64,000 bases of DNA from Bradyrhizobium sp. RD5-C2 (GTDB taxonomy: Bacteria > Pseudomonadota > Alphaproteobacteria > Rhizobiales > Xanthobacteraceae). Both the position numbers and the translations under genes were made by a program. Location of the stretch: the NCBI RefSeq assembly GCF_019972155.1, contig NZ_BOVL01000001.1:1-64000 (forward strand), in the 5' to 3' direction. A model generated the notes under the pieces. That model did not search any database and had not been told where the DNA came from. It was given only the letters and a program-made list of their open reading frames with translations. Position 1 is the first letter of the stretch. The number at the start of each line of letters is the position of its first letter. Shown here piece after piece: positions 1 to 7,899 of this stretch.

Positions 1-119
1 CCCTTGGATGAAGCGGTCTCCCGTCCGCTACCGCACCGGACACTCTATCCGATCCGGCGATTCGAGACTTACAAGGATGACGGGTCCGAACGGGGTACTC
101 GCGGCTCTGCTGAAGCCAA

Positions 120-341
120 CTACCGCTTGATATGCGGCGGCTCGTCGTAGCCGCGGCGGCTGGAATAGAACAGCAGGCCCATCAGGCCGACGCCGACTGC
201 AACCAGCAGGGTGATCCCGATCGTGAACATGACGATACCATAAGTCGGCACCGGTGCCTCGGGCACGATCAGGCCTTCAAACGCGTAGGCGCCGACGGCG
301 GCCAGGATGACCAGCAGGCCGATGCTGATTGCAATGCGCAT
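120..341 (-). CDS. Small two-helix membrane protein, unknown function
   Basis: A 73-residue protein with two hydrophobic segments, roughly residues 3-20 and 32-55, and a short charged C-terminus ending in PPHIKR. It is probably an inner-membrane protein. I chose the internal ATG at 341 because translation then begins directly with the first helix (MRIAISIG); the longer frame upstream is arginine-rich and reads like non-coding sequence. It lies among other small genes on the same strand. I do not recognise a family and assign no function. Confidence 0.6.
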   Translation of the reverse strand: MRIAISIGLLVILAAVGAYAFEGLIVPEAPVPTYGIVMFTIGITLLVAVGVGLMGLLFYSSRRGYDEPPHIKR

Positions 342-388
342 GCGTAGCTGCCTCTGCCAAAGGCCGAGAGCAGGACAGGTTGCAGCGG

Positions 389-604
389 CTATTCCGCCGC
401 GGCGGCGACTTTGGCCAGCGCCTGCTGCCCGGCTTCGGTCAGCTCGGGCAGCGTCGTCCTGCCGCTCCTGGCGCACTTGATGATGTATCGGGCAACGCGC
501 TTGCGGGTGTCATGTTCCTCGCCGTGCAGCGCATCGGCGCATACGGTATCGAGCGCAAAGTTCATGGCGGCGAGCGTACGTGAGTCGAATTTCTCTTCGA
601 TCAT
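389..604 (-). CDS. Small conserved-type hypothetical protein
   Basis: A 71-residue, mostly helical, soluble protein beginning MIEEKFDSRT and ending in an alanine-rich tail. Codon use is strongly biased to G/C in third positions, as in neighbouring real genes, and no competing frame looks better. It contains two cysteines and a basic helix (TRKRVARYIIK). No domain is recognisable. It sits 47 bp upstream of the 120-341 gene on the same strand and could be co-transcribed with it. Confidence 0.55.
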   Translation of the reverse strand: MIEEKFDSRTLAAMNFALDTVCADALHGEEHDTRKRVARYIIKCARSGRTTLPELTEAGQQALAKVAAAAE

Positions 605-638
605 CGCGGCCCTCCCTGTGGACCGGTGTCCGGCGCGG

Positions 639-830
639 TTATTTGCGGAGCGTCAGGCACTCGCTGACTTTCACCACCGCCTCGGTCTGTCTGGCTTTCT
701 TCATCAGAGTTTCGCGTTCCCGTCCCGGTGGCAGCTTGCGAGCCGCCAGGCGTGCATCTTCGGCAAATTTCTGCAGGCGGTCCTCGAACGATCCGGCGGG
801 ACGCGCCCTGTTACGTTTCTTCTTGATCAT
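639..830 (-). CDS. Small basic hypothetical protein
   Basis: A 63-residue, highly basic helical protein starting MIKKKRNRARP. The middle (about residues 15-50) looks like one long amphipathic helix rich in Arg, Lys and Glu. No catalytic motif is visible. The charge suggests nucleic-acid or membrane-surface contact, but this is speculation. Same strand as the two small genes that follow, with a gap of 34 bp to the next. Confidence 0.5.
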   Translation of the reverse strand: MIKKKRNRARPAGSFEDRLQKFAEDARLAARKLPPGRERETLMKKARQTEAVVKVSECLTLRK

Positions 831-1073
831 GCCGCCTCCGAACTGGAACCGGCAATTTTTGGCATGTTGCCCCGGGGCCGTCGTTAACCCATGACATCGG
901 GCTCAACGAAATCGTCGCCGGGACCGCAGGAACGATCGCGGACGCACCGCGTAACACCGATGCGTTCGCTGCTTTGCTCCCGAAAAGTGGTGGGCCACTC
1001 CGGTGACGGGCCCCGGCGAATTTCATCGCCGGGGCCCGCATGCCTTCAAGGAAATCAGCCAGGGAGTTTTGTC

Positions 1074-1280
1074 ATGGCACATTCCAATCACGGCATCGTC
1101 AAGGACGACAAGGGTCAGGAGCAGCCGGCCGACAAGCAGCGCGCGCGGAGCGCTCACAAGACCGACCCGCGAAAGCCGCCGACGCGCGAAGCGACGCGTG
1201 ATCCGAAACTGAACGATCCCGACAAGACGCCGGGCTCCGGGATGACGTCGGACGATCGCGGCGATCCACCAACGGGCTGA
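1074..1280 (+). CDS. Small hydrophilic, probably disordered protein
   Basis: A 68-residue, very hydrophilic protein (MAHSNHGIVKDDKGQEQ...) rich in Lys, Asp, Pro, Arg and Gly and lacking any hydrophobic core, so likely intrinsically disordered. The ATG at 1074 follows an AGGGAG ribosome-binding site near 1061; the longer frame from 891 has no such site. It resembles small stress-type hydrophilic proteins only in composition. It lies 92 bp ahead of a PRC-barrel gene on the same strand. Confidence 0.5.
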   Translation: MAHSNHGIVKDDKGQEQPADKQRARSAHKTDPRKPPTREATRDPKLNDPDKTPGSGMTSDDRGDPPTG

Positions 1281-1372
1281 ACAAGCGATTCGCTGCGCAG
1301 CAACTGCGACAATGCGGCAGGAACGACGGTCCGGCTCCGCCGTTGGCTTTGGGACATCAATGGAGAATTGAC

Positions 1373-1735
1373 ATGGCAATGGACGAGAAAGAGGTCGGAA
1401 ACCTAATCGGCAGCGACAAGGTCGAGGGTACCGCGGTCTATGGATCGGACGAGCGCAAGATCGGCTCGATCGAACGCGTGATGATCGACAAGACGAGCGG
1501 ACGGGTGTCGTACGCCGTGCTCGGCTTCGGCGGCTTCCTCGGGCTTGGCAACGATCATTATCCGCTGCCTTGGCAGGCGCTCAAATACGACACAAGGCTC
1601 GGCGGTTACGTCACCGGCGTGACCGAGAGCCAGCTGCAGGGCGCGCCCAAATACGGGAGCGATCGAGACTGGAATTGGACCGATAAGGGCCGCACGCGCG
1701 CGGTGGATGATTACTACGGCGTGCCGCTCGTCTGA
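1373..1735 (+). CDS. PRC-barrel domain protein
   Basis: A 120-residue protein with a PRC-barrel domain across about residues 8-85: the typical GTAVYGSDERKIGSIERVMID strand pattern is followed by YAVLGFGGFLGLGNDHYPLPW, which is characteristic of bacterial PRC-barrel proteins. The C-terminal third is hydrophilic. Related proteins act as small beta-barrel adaptors in RNA processing or stress responses, but the role of this group is not established. The ATG at 1373 is preceded by a GGAGA site at about 1362; ten extra residues from 1343 lack one. Confidence 0.85.
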   Translation: MAMDEKEVGNLIGSDKVEGTAVYGSDERKIGSIERVMIDKTSGRVSYAVLGFGGFLGLGNDHYPLPWQALKYDTRLGGYVTGVTESQLQGAPKYGSDRDWNWTDKGRTRAVDDYYGVPLV

Positions 1736-1753
1736 GCGGCGACAAACCCTGGA

Positions 1754-1778
1754 GGTCCGCGCTTAAGGGGCGCGGGCC
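1754..1778 (+). terminator. Stem-loop after the PRC-barrel gene
   Basis: A nine-base-pair hairpin (GGTCCGCGC paired with GCGCGGGCC, one G-U pair, seven-base loop) starts 18 bp after the stop of the PRC-barrel gene. No clear T-run follows, so it may be a weak or Rho-assisted terminator, or an mRNA-stabilising structure. Confidence 0.4.
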
Positions 1779-1929
1779 TTCGTGGCTAAGTCGTACGGCG
1801 CCTGAGGACGTAGCCGTTTACGGCTTCCGGCGTCTGTACACTAGTGAACATACGTCAATAGCTGTGCAATGTAACATAGGTAATTGAAATCGGCCCGGCG
1901 GTTACTCGATGAGATATCCGGGGAGACCA

Positions 1930-2697
1930 ATGTCGTTGGCGTCGTTAGTTCGGAAATTGGAGCAGTTCGTACGGCTTTCGCCCGTAGACCACGCTATTCT
2001 CAATCGCGCGTCGACCGAACGCGTTCGTCACTTCGGGCCGCGCGTCGACATCGTCCGCGAAGGCGAGAAGCCGAAGGACGTCCACCTGATCCTGTCCGGC
2101 TGGGCCTACCGCTACAAGCAGCTCGAGGACGGCCGCCGCCAGGTGGTGTCGTTCTTCCTGCCCGGTGATATCTGCGACGTGAACGTCTTCATCCTGCGCG
2201 AGATGGATCATTCGATCGGCACCATCACCGCGGTGTCGATCGCCGACCTCTCCCGCGATTTCTTCGACAGGGTCGCTGCCGAACATCCACGCATCGTCAC
2301 CGCGTTCTGGTGGGAAACCCTGGTCAATGCCGCGATCCAGCGCGAATGGACCATGAGTCTTGGCCAGCGCACGGCGCTGGAGCGGATTGCCCATCTGCTC
2401 TGCGAGATCTGGCTCCGCCTGCGCCTCGCCGGCCTGACCCAAGGCAACAGCTGCGACTTCCCGCTGACCCAGGGCGACCTCGCCGACGCCACCGGGCTCT
2501 CCAAGGTTCATGTCAACCGGACCTTGCAGGAGCTGCGTGCCGACGGCCTGATCGTGCTCCGGGGAAAGACCCTGGCGGTCCCCAGTCTCGACCGGCTGAT
2601 GCGTGCTGGCCTGTTCAACCCGAATTATTTGCATATGGATCACGAGGGACGGCAGCTCGACGCCGTCGCGACGGCACCGGACGCCGCGGCCGGGTGA
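1930..2697 (+). CDS. Crp/Fnr family transcriptional regulator
   Basis: A 255-residue regulator with an N-terminal cyclic-nucleotide-binding-like beta-roll (about residues 20-130, including RRQVVSFFLPGDICD) and a C-terminal winged HTH_Crp domain with TQGDLADATGLSKVHVNRTL as recognition region. The N-terminus lacks the cysteine cluster of oxygen-sensing Fnr, so it is not an iron-sulfur sensor; the effector cannot be deduced. I start at the ATG at 1930 because GGGGAGA lies just upstream. The gene stands alone and converges with the TAXI gene, with a REP-like hairpin between them. Confidence 0.85.
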   Translation: MSLASLVRKLEQFVRLSPVDHAILNRASTERVRHFGPRVDIVREGEKPKDVHLILSGWAYRYKQLEDGRRQVVSFFLPGDICDVNVFILREMDHSIGTITAVSIADLSRDFFDRVAAEHPRIVTAFWWETLVNAAIQREWTMSLGQRTALERIAHLLCEIWLRLRLAGLTQGNSCDFPLTQGDLADATGLSKVHVNRTLQELRADGLIVLRGKTLAVPSLDRLMRAGLFNPNYLHMDHEGRQLDAVATAPDAAAG

Positions 2698-2766
2698 TCC
2701 GGCGCGCCGCGCGACATGTCGCGGGATGTGGATTTTTGACTCACAGACCGGGCAACACATTCGGTG

Positions 2767-2790
2767 TCGTCCTGGCGAAAGCCAGGACGA
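2767..2790. repeat. Perfect hairpin, REP-like fragment
   Basis: TCGTCCTGGC and its exact reverse complement flank a GAAA loop, giving a ten-base-pair hairpin between two converging genes. The motif matches the ends of the short palindromic repeats seen elsewhere in this window. It may also serve as a two-way transcription barrier. Confidence 0.6.
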
Positions 2791-2846
2791 CAGCGGTGAA
2801 TGTGGCGCGACCGCCGGGACGACAGCGGGGGATGTGGCGCTGCCTC

Positions 2847-4244
2847 TCACCCGTTCGCGGTCTTCACCACCACGAGGTTGTCGTCGACTGCCGGCGGGTG
2901 GCGCTTGAGATGGTCGCGGCGCAGCGCGATCTCGTCGCGAACGAGCTCGTAACCGAGCTTGAAGGTGTCGAGGCCGTCGCTGGAAACGGTGCCGTCGCGC
3001 AAGCCGATCACCGCGCCGCGCAGGATCGCCTCGAGCTCGTCCTGCAATTCGTCGAGATGCTCGGCGCAGGTGGTGTGCTCGACGCGCTCGCCGATGTCGA
3101 GGATCCGGCTCGCCAGTTCGCTGGCCTTCTCCGGCGCGATGCGGGTGACCTTGGTGTAGATCCCAGCGAAGATCGAGCCGATGATGCTGAGCGCGGCGGC
3201 GCCGAGATACATCACGTCGCTGTAGCGGTCCATGAACGATTTGGTGTCGTCGTTGATATATTCAGCCGCGCCTTGATGGGCGACGATGAAGGCGTCCTTG
3301 TCGGTTGCCGCCGGCTCGATCTTGGAGGCGAAGCCGTCGTCGAGCGCAAGCTCGGACTTGTTCTCATAGATGATGCGCGCGAGCTCGGCCGCCGTCGTCG
3401 TGGGCATCCAGGATTGCGCGACCAGCAGCCATTCCAGCCCGATGGTGTCGACGTCGTCGTCGGGGATCGACGGCGAGGACGACAGCATGCCGGTCGAGAC
3501 CGTCTCCTCCGAGATCGCCGGATATTTGCGCGCCAGCGCCTTGGCCTCGTCGATTGCGTTCAACGTGAAGCCGGAGCGCTTGGCATATTGCTCATAGGTC
3601 TTGTCCTTGATGATCTTCGAGGCATGCTCGATCGCGACCACGGCGGCGAAGCCGGAGGCGAACAGTTTGTCGAGCGGCGTGTTCGGCGGCGCCTGCTGCA
3701 CCCGCTGCGCCGCATCCGGGTTGTCCGAAATTTCCAGCGCGCTGCGGACGAAATTGACGCTGTTCTCGCCGTCGCCGACGACTGCGATCTTCTTCCTCTT
3801 CAGTTCGGTCAGCGACTTGATCTTCTTGCCGCCGGGGCTCAGCACCAGCACCAAATCATGCTCTAGGATCGCGATGGCGCGGGCGCGCGGCGGCACCCTC
3901 GCATCGGTACGCAGGATGGCAAGCGTCGCGGCGCGGCGATCGAACTGGGCCAGCGCCTTGGCGTTGTCGGAATTCGGCGCGATCCTCAGCCGCAGCCGCG
4001 ACGAGTTGTTCTTCAGCACGGTGGCGAGGCGGGCGGCGAACTTGGCCTCGGGGCCGTTGGCATCGCCGACCGCAAACACCAGCGTTTCCGAATTGCGCAG
4101 CCAGAGGCGGCCGCCGACCACGGTGATCGCGCTCAAGAACAGCGTCAGCAGGGTGAAGATGATGATCTGCGCGCGGTTGCTTTTAGCGACCGGAGGGCGT
4201 GGTCGCGGCGGCGTCGGCGAAGGCGCGGGGGCTTCGGCACTCAT
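2847..4244 (-). CDS. Membrane-anchored TAXI-family TRAP solute-binding protein
   Basis: A 465-residue protein of the TAXI (TRAP-associated extracytoplasmic immunogenic) family. After a proline-rich cytoplasmic start there is a hydrophobic anchor at about residues 24-46, then a TAXI binding domain (about 50-330) containing VLSPGGKKIKSLTELKRKKI and AISEETVSTGML. A second hydrophobic segment near 345-368 is followed by a charged cytoplasmic tail of about 95 residues. Typical TAXI binding proteins are soluble and about 320 residues long, so this is an atypical, twice-anchored form. No TRAP permease gene is adjacent. It converges with the Crp/Fnr gene. Confidence 0.75.
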   Translation of the reverse strand: MSAEAPAPSPTPPRPRPPVAKSNRAQIIIFTLLTLFLSAITVVGGRLWLRNSETLVFAVGDANGPEAKFAARLATVLKNNSSRLRLRIAPNSDNAKALAQFDRRAATLAILRTDARVPPRARAIAILEHDLVLVLSPGGKKIKSLTELKRKKIAVVGDGENSVNFVRSALEISDNPDAAQRVQQAPPNTPLDKLFASGFAAVVAIEHASKIIKDKTYEQYAKRSGFTLNAIDEAKALARKYPAISEETVSTGMLSSSPSIPDDDVDTIGLEWLLVAQSWMPTTTAAELARIIYENKSELALDDGFASKIEPAATDKDAFIVAHQGAAEYINDDTKSFMDRYSDVMYLGAAALSIIGSIFAGIYTKVTRIAPEKASELASRILDIGERVEHTTCAEHLDELQDELEAILRGAVIGLRDGTVSSDGLDTFKLGYELVRDEIALRRDHLKRHPPAVDDNLVVVKTANG

Positions 4245-4624
4245 GGCTGATCACCTGGCTCATCACCCGTCCGGGACGGCCCGTTGCCGCAACGGCGCTG
4301 CGCTGCCCGCTGAATCTGTAAATGACTATAAAAGAAAGAAAATTTCCTATGCTGCCGACGATATACCTCCCCGGCGGGAATGCAAACCGGCCACCCGCCG
4401 TAACCTTAATCCCGGTTCGCCTGCGCCGCGATGCCACATGACCATCGCCACTATCGACGGCTGAACCCAGATGTGATTTTCGGGGGAGCGCAGGTGCATT
4501 CCGCCGCCGGAGATGTCATAAATGACACAAGCTTCGCTTTGCGGAATTGTGCTGACGGCCTGACCCGGATTTCTTGCAATCACATTCATCGAAGTAAAAG
4601 GGCGTCAGCTTGTTGTTTCCTTCC
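4245..4624. other. 380-bp divergent intergenic region
   Basis: Region between the leftward TAXI gene and the rightward DUF3307 gene. It holds a short A/T-rich stretch around 4320-4350, plausible as promoter DNA for the TAXI gene, and one doubtful leftward frame (4347-4589) described separately. No RNA gene, repeat or clear operator was seen. Confidence 0.5.
4347..4589 (-). CDS. Doubtful small ORF with a PilZ-like motif
   Basis: An 80-codon frame whose translation contains CVIYDISGGGMHLRSPE, resembling the conserved D-x-S-x-x-G strand of PilZ (cyclic-di-GMP-binding) proteins, followed by a hydrophobic strand and a tryptophan. The PilZ arginine motif (RxxxR) before that strand is absent and no ribosome-binding site precedes the ATG. 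It may be a diverged single-domain PilZ protein, a remnant, or a chance frame. Included at low confidence because the surrounding 380 bp have no other gene. Confidence 0.25.
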   Translation of the reverse strand: MNVIARNPGQAVSTIPQSEACVIYDISGGGMHLRSPENHIWVQPSIVAMVMWHRGAGEPGLRLRRVAGLHSRRGGISSAA

Positions 4625-5017
4625 ATGTCATCGTCGGTGTCGGTTGGTGCCCTGGTGGGATGGATGTTGCTTCTCACCGCAAAGCACATCATCGCTGACT
4701 TCATGCTGCAGAACGCCTGGATGGCGATCGGCAAGGACCAGAGGACTGGCTGGGCCATGCCGCTGCTCGCGCATTGCCTGGTCCATCTCGCGGTCGCGCT
4801 GGCGCTGATCCTGGTGGTGGCGCCGCGTTTCTGGTACGTCGCCTTCGTCGACTTCGTGATCCACATCATCGTCGATCGCTGCAAGGGCATCTGCGCCTCG
4901 CATTTCGGCGTGACACTGGAGTCCGGCCATCCCTGGTTCTGGACCCTGATCGGGGTCGACCAGGCGCTGCACCACCTCACCGGGTTCGCGCTGTCGATCT
5001 ACATGGCCGCGAACTGA
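4625..5017 (+). CDS. DUF3307 family membrane protein
   Basis: A 130-residue integral membrane protein with four predicted helices. It contains the family hallmarks HIIADFMLQ near the N-terminus, LAHCLVHLAVAL in the middle and HIIVDRCKG in the third helix; conserved histidines and aspartates lie within the helices. The family is found in many bacteria but its role is not established. Start chosen at ATG 4625; a TTG at 4610 is possible. It is transcribed away from the TAXI gene. Confidence 0.8.
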   Translation: MSSSVSVGALVGWMLLLTAKHIIADFMLQNAWMAIGKDQRTGWAMPLLAHCLVHLAVALALILVVAPRFWYVAFVDFVIHIIVDRCKGICASHFGVTLESGHPWFWTLIGVDQALHHLTGFALSIYMAAN

Positions 5018-5191
5018 GCGGCGCGCGGACGCCGCTTCCCACATCCTGTCCGTCGACACGACCCAGCGGCTTGCTGCGGGCGGATGTGATTCGGGTGCAA
5101 CGGGCAAAGGCCCCCGGAGGCGACCGGAGGCCGTGGTTAACCTTTCGTTAGAGGATTGCGCGGCATCTTCCCGATCGAGGGGGATTTGCAA

Positions 5192-5599
5192 ATGTTTTCA
5201 AGCCGCGACGCGTTCGAGAACGATGCCTGCCCAGTTGCGGACGACCTGCTCGGCCAGATGTACCGCGCCAATCCGAACGGGCTTACGCTGCTGGTTGCCA
5301 ATGTCGCGCCCGACGTCAGGGCGATGCTCGCGCTGTTCTGCTATCGCCGCAGCCATCTGCATGCACTCGCACTCGCGATTGCGTCGAGCTGCGGCGAATG
5401 GGAGCTGGTCAATTCCGGCGGCCGCGTCGGGTCGACGCTGTACGCATTGTCGCGTGAGCCGGCCCGCGCTGCGACCGTGTCGCATGGCGGCCGCAAGCCG
5501 ATCACGCTGTCGACCAAGCCGCTGTCGAGCTTCGCGCCCGTTGTCGATGACGAGCTCGATGACGAGGACGTCAGCGAGACGGTGACTGTGACGGCTTAA
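5192..5599 (+). CDS. Hypothetical protein
   Basis: A 135-residue soluble protein with an acidic C-terminal tail (DDELDDEDVSETVTVTA). The ATG at 5192 is preceded by GAGGGGGAT, a strong ribosome-binding site, which decides the start over an upstream ATG at 5156. The core (about residues 20-90) is predicted alternating helix and strand. No family recognised; codon use is typical of a real gene. A palindromic repeat follows directly after the stop. Confidence 0.6.
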   Translation: MFSSRDAFENDACPVADDLLGQMYRANPNGLTLLVANVAPDVRAMLALFCYRRSHLHALALAIASSCGEWELVNSGGRVGSTLYALSREPARAATVSHGGRKPITLSTKPLSSFAPVVDDELDDEDVSETVTVTA

Positions 5600-5644
5600 G
5601 CATGATCCGGAAAAGTGGAAACCGGTTTTCCGCAAAGATCATGC
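5600..5644. repeat. GCATGATC-type palindromic repeat
   Basis: A 45-bp imperfect palindrome that begins GCATGATCCGGAAAA and ends GATCATGC, with an internal AACCGGTT core. A related copy occurs at 19605-19649. It begins one base after a stop codon and probably functions as a structured 3' end. Confidence 0.7.
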
Positions 5645-5663
5645 GCAAATAAAAGAGCCGCGC

Positions 5664-5999
5664 TCAATCCGGCTGCGCGCTCGGGATGAGCGGCAGCCCG
5701 TGGCGGCGCCGCGCCATTGCGCATTCCGCGTCGCCTGGCAGACAGGTGCGGCACACCTCCGGCCGTACCGCATAGATCTCGCAGCGCGTTGCCTTTCCGA
5801 CCTGGCCTGACAGCGCCGAGCAGCGGTCGCCCTCGCAGCGCATCCCTGATTGTCGCGTGTTGACGAACTGTGGCGGGATCAGATCGAGCTGCGCGTCGTC
5901 TTCCACGGTGAAGCGTGGCCAGTTCTCCGAATAGCTGCAGCAGGCGCCGCAGGACTGGCAGGGGCTCGCGTCCGCTGCGTCGATCGCGTTGCCGGTCAT
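5664..5999 (-). CDS. YkgJ-family cysteine-cluster protein
   Basis: A 111-residue protein of the zinc- or iron-chelating YkgJ family. It carries the family cysteine pattern C-x-x-C-G-A-C-C near residue 18, then C-x(5)-C around MRCEGDRCSAL, CEIY and CRTCLPGD. The reaction is unknown. The start ATG at 5999 overlaps the TGA of the upstream WYL regulator by one base (TGATG), indicating translational coupling; the long upstream extension in this frame is the shadow of that regulator. Confidence 0.8.
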   Translation of the reverse strand: MTGNAIDAADASPCQSCGACCSYSENWPRFTVEDDAQLDLIPPQFVNTRQSGMRCEGDRCSALSGQVGKATRCEIYAVRPEVCRTCLPGDAECAMARRRHGLPLIPSAQPD

Positions 6000-6697
6000 C
6001 AGGTGTCCCTCGGTGCTTCCCACACCAGGCTGCGCCGCCAGCGCGCCCTGAGCAGGTCGCGCCGCTCCGGATATTTCTCGTCGTGATAAACAGCGGTAAC
6101 CACGCGGTCGGTGCGGAAGCTGCGGAAATCCTTGCGTAGCTCGCACCAGGCGGCGAGCAGCCGCACCGCCTCGTGATAGCCGACCGCGATCGGCCAGACC
6201 GTGCGCTCGCTATCGCGGCCGTGCTCGTCGCGATAGTTGAGCGTGATCTTCTTGCCCTCGTGGATCTGGCTGCGGGTCCGGACCATGTCGATGCGGTCCG
6301 GCTCCCGGTTCCAGGCGGAGCGGGCGCGGCTTGCCGGCTCGAGCACGAACGGCCGCAAGCGATCGGGCACGGTCTCGGCGATCTTGGCCATCAGGTCCTC
6401 GGCCGCGCGCGCCAGCGCCGGATCGGCGTGACCGACCACCCATTGCGCGCCGAGCACGCAGGCCTCGATCTCGTCGGGTGTCAGCATCAAGGGCGGCAGG
6501 TCAAAACCCTTCTCCAGGATGTAGCCCATGCCGGCCTCGCCGCGGATCGGCACCCGCTGCTCGATCAGGCTGGCGATGTCGCGATAGATGGTCCGCTTCG
6601 ATGTCTCGAGTTCGGCTGCGATCGCATCCGCGGTCAAAGGCTTACGGGTGCGGCGGAGCACCTGGATGATCTGAAACAGCCGGTCGGCGCGTCTCAT
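5999..6697 (-). CDS. YafY-type HTH/WYL transcriptional regulator
   Basis: A 232-residue regulator with an N-terminal HTH_11 domain (about residues 5-60, TADAIAAELETSKRTIYRDI) and a WYL domain (about 135-210, with LNYRDEHG and the PIAVGYHEAVRLLAAWCELR strand). WYL regulators bind DNA and sense small ligands or nucleic acids. It is translationally coupled to the cysteine-cluster gene. Divergently, a small ORF and a glutathione S-transferase gene follow; two near-identical palindromes at 6798 and 7095 are likely its operators. Confidence 0.85.
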   Translation of the reverse strand: MRRADRLFQIIQVLRRTRKPLTADAIAAELETSKRTIYRDIASLIEQRVPIRGEAGMGYILEKGFDLPPLMLTPDEIEACVLGAQWVVGHADPALARAAEDLMAKIAETVPDRLRPFVLEPASRARSAWNREPDRIDMVRTRSQIHEGKKITLNYRDEHGRDSERTVWPIAVGYHEAVRLLAAWCELRKDFRSFRTDRVVTAVYHDEKYPERRDLLRARWRRSLVWEAPRDT

Positions 6698-6797
6698 GGC
6701 AATTCTCTTGGTCGCTCTGTTGGCAGTCGTTTCGGCAGCCGTCTTGACGGGTCTCGAGGCTCTCGGCGCGTCGGCTTTTCGCGCCCCCTGTCACTGC

Positions 6798-6819
6798 TGC
6801 TGACAGCATGTTGGCAGCA
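6798..6819. promoter_or_regulatory. Candidate WYL-regulator operator 1
   Basis: An imperfect palindrome TGCTGACA-N6-TGGCAGCA between the leftward WYL regulator gene and the rightward small gene at 6867. It matches the site at 7095-7116 at 20 of 22 positions. Its position in the divergent promoter region suggests control of both directions. Confidence 0.6.
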
Positions 6820-6866
6820 GGTGGGGGCTATATCAGGACAACACCTCAAGTGAAGGGAATTTGTCC

Positions 6867-7100
6867 ATGACGAATCTTGACGAACTCGGTTTCAGGCAGG
6901 CGCAGAGCTTCGCGCTGGAACAGCTGGTCACGGTCTACTCCACCTCCGGCGACCTGCGCTGGGCCCTGGTCGCGCTGGTCGCACAGTCGATCGGTGCGGC
7001 CTGGTCCTACGGGCGGGCACGGCTGGTCAAGCGCGTTCGCGAGGCGGTTCGCCGCCTCGCGCCCGTCGGCCCGCTCGACAGTGAATGCCACTACTGCTGA
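6867..7100 (+). CDS. Small hypothetical protein
   Basis: A 77-residue protein starting MTNLDELGFRQAQ, with a moderately hydrophobic middle (about residues 25-48) and a basic helix ending in SECHYC. The ATG at 6867 follows GAAGG at about 6853. It is divergent from the WYL regulator and lies upstream of a glutathione S-transferase gene. Its stop codon falls inside the second operator-like palindrome (7095-7116). No family recognised. Confidence 0.5.
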   Translation: MTNLDELGFRQAQSFALEQLVTVYSTSGDLRWALVALVAQSIGAAWSYGRARLVKRVREAVRRLAPVGPLDSECHYC

Positions 7101-7116
7101 CACCATGCTGGCAGCA
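7095..7116. promoter_or_regulatory. Candidate WYL-regulator operator 2
   Basis: Second copy of the TGCTGACA-N6-TGGCAGCA palindrome, 49 bp ahead of the glutathione S-transferase start and overlapping the final codons of the preceding small gene. Two copies of a near-identical 22-bp palindrome 297 bp apart argue for a shared regulator, most simply the adjacent WYL protein. Confidence 0.6.
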
Positions 7117-7164
7117 GGGGGCAGCTAGCTTCAATTCACGACCACAGGCGATCGGGAGCTTCAT

Positions 7165-7899
7165 ATGATTACGCTTTTTGGCTTTGGCACGGGCTTCGGC
7201 TTGCCGGAAATCAGCCCCTTCGTGACCAAGACCGAGGTCCAGCTCAAGATGGCCGGGCTTGAGTATCGCAAGGAGAAGGCGACGCCGCCGGCCTCTCCCA
7301 AGGGCCAGTTGCCCTTCATCGCCGATGACGGCGAGACGATCGCCGATTCGACCTTCATCCGCGCCCATATCGAGGGCAAATACGGCTTCGATTTCGACGC
7401 GCCGCTGAGCCTGCAGGCGCGCGCGCAGGCCTGGGCCTTCGAGCGCATGATCGAGCATCACGTCTACTGGGCGCTGGTCGGCGCGCGCTGGGTCGACGAC
7501 ACCAATTTCGCCAAGGGGCCGGCGCATTTCTTCGACGGCGCGCCCGACCACATGCGTGACAAGATGCGCGAGGACGCCCAGTTCCGCGTCGCCGAGAACT
7601 ATCTGTTGAGCGGGCTTGGCCGCCACGGGCCCGACGAGGACGTCGATCTCGCGCTCCGCTCGCTGTTCGCGCTGTCGGTGCAGCTCGGCGACAAGGCCTA
7701 TCTGATGGGCAATGCCCCGTGCGGCACCGATGCCACCGCGTTCGGCGCGCTGGCGGGAATCCTGACGCCGTTCTTCGATTCGCCGCTGCGCGAGCGCACC
7801 GAAAAATTCGACAATCTCACCGCCTATGTCGGCCGAATGATGCAGCAATATTATCCGGAGTTCGCCTGGGCGCCGTTGCAGCAGCAAGCGGCGGCTTAG
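7165..7899 (+). CDS. Glutathione S-transferase family protein
   Basis: A 244-residue GST-like protein with a thioredoxin-fold N-terminal domain (about residues 1-80). The cis-proline region is in KGQLPFIADDG and the glutathione-contacting pattern is ETIADSTFI. An all-helical C-terminal domain follows (about 90-235). The N-terminus resembles the metaxin/Fax-like GST subgroup rather than classical detoxifying GSTs. A strong upstream palindrome suggests control by the WYL regulator. Its 3' end overlaps the converging pyridoxamine oxidase-like gene by four bases. Confidence 0.8.
   Translation: MITLFGFGTGFGLPEISPFVTKTEVQLKMAGLEYRKEKATPPASPKGQLPFIADDGETIADSTFIRAHIEGKYGFDFDAPLSLQARAQAWAFERMIEHHVYWALVGARWVDDTNFAKGPAHFFDGAPDHMRDKMREDAQFRVAENYLLSGLGRHGPDEDVDLALRSLFALSVQLGDKAYLMGNAPCGTDATAFGALAGILTPFFDSPLRERTEKFDNLTAYVGRMMQQYYPEFAWAPLQQQAAA

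Noticed and set aside
1..150. Open rightward frame from the left edge to a stop at 148-150
   Set aside because: Only 49 codons are visible, third positions are not clearly G/C-biased and it overlaps the 3' end of the leftward membrane-protein gene; it cannot be told from chance.
2310..3866. 518-codon rightward open frame
   Set aside because: It overlaps the Crp/Fnr gene in another frame and the antisense of the TAXI gene; both real genes have convincing domains.
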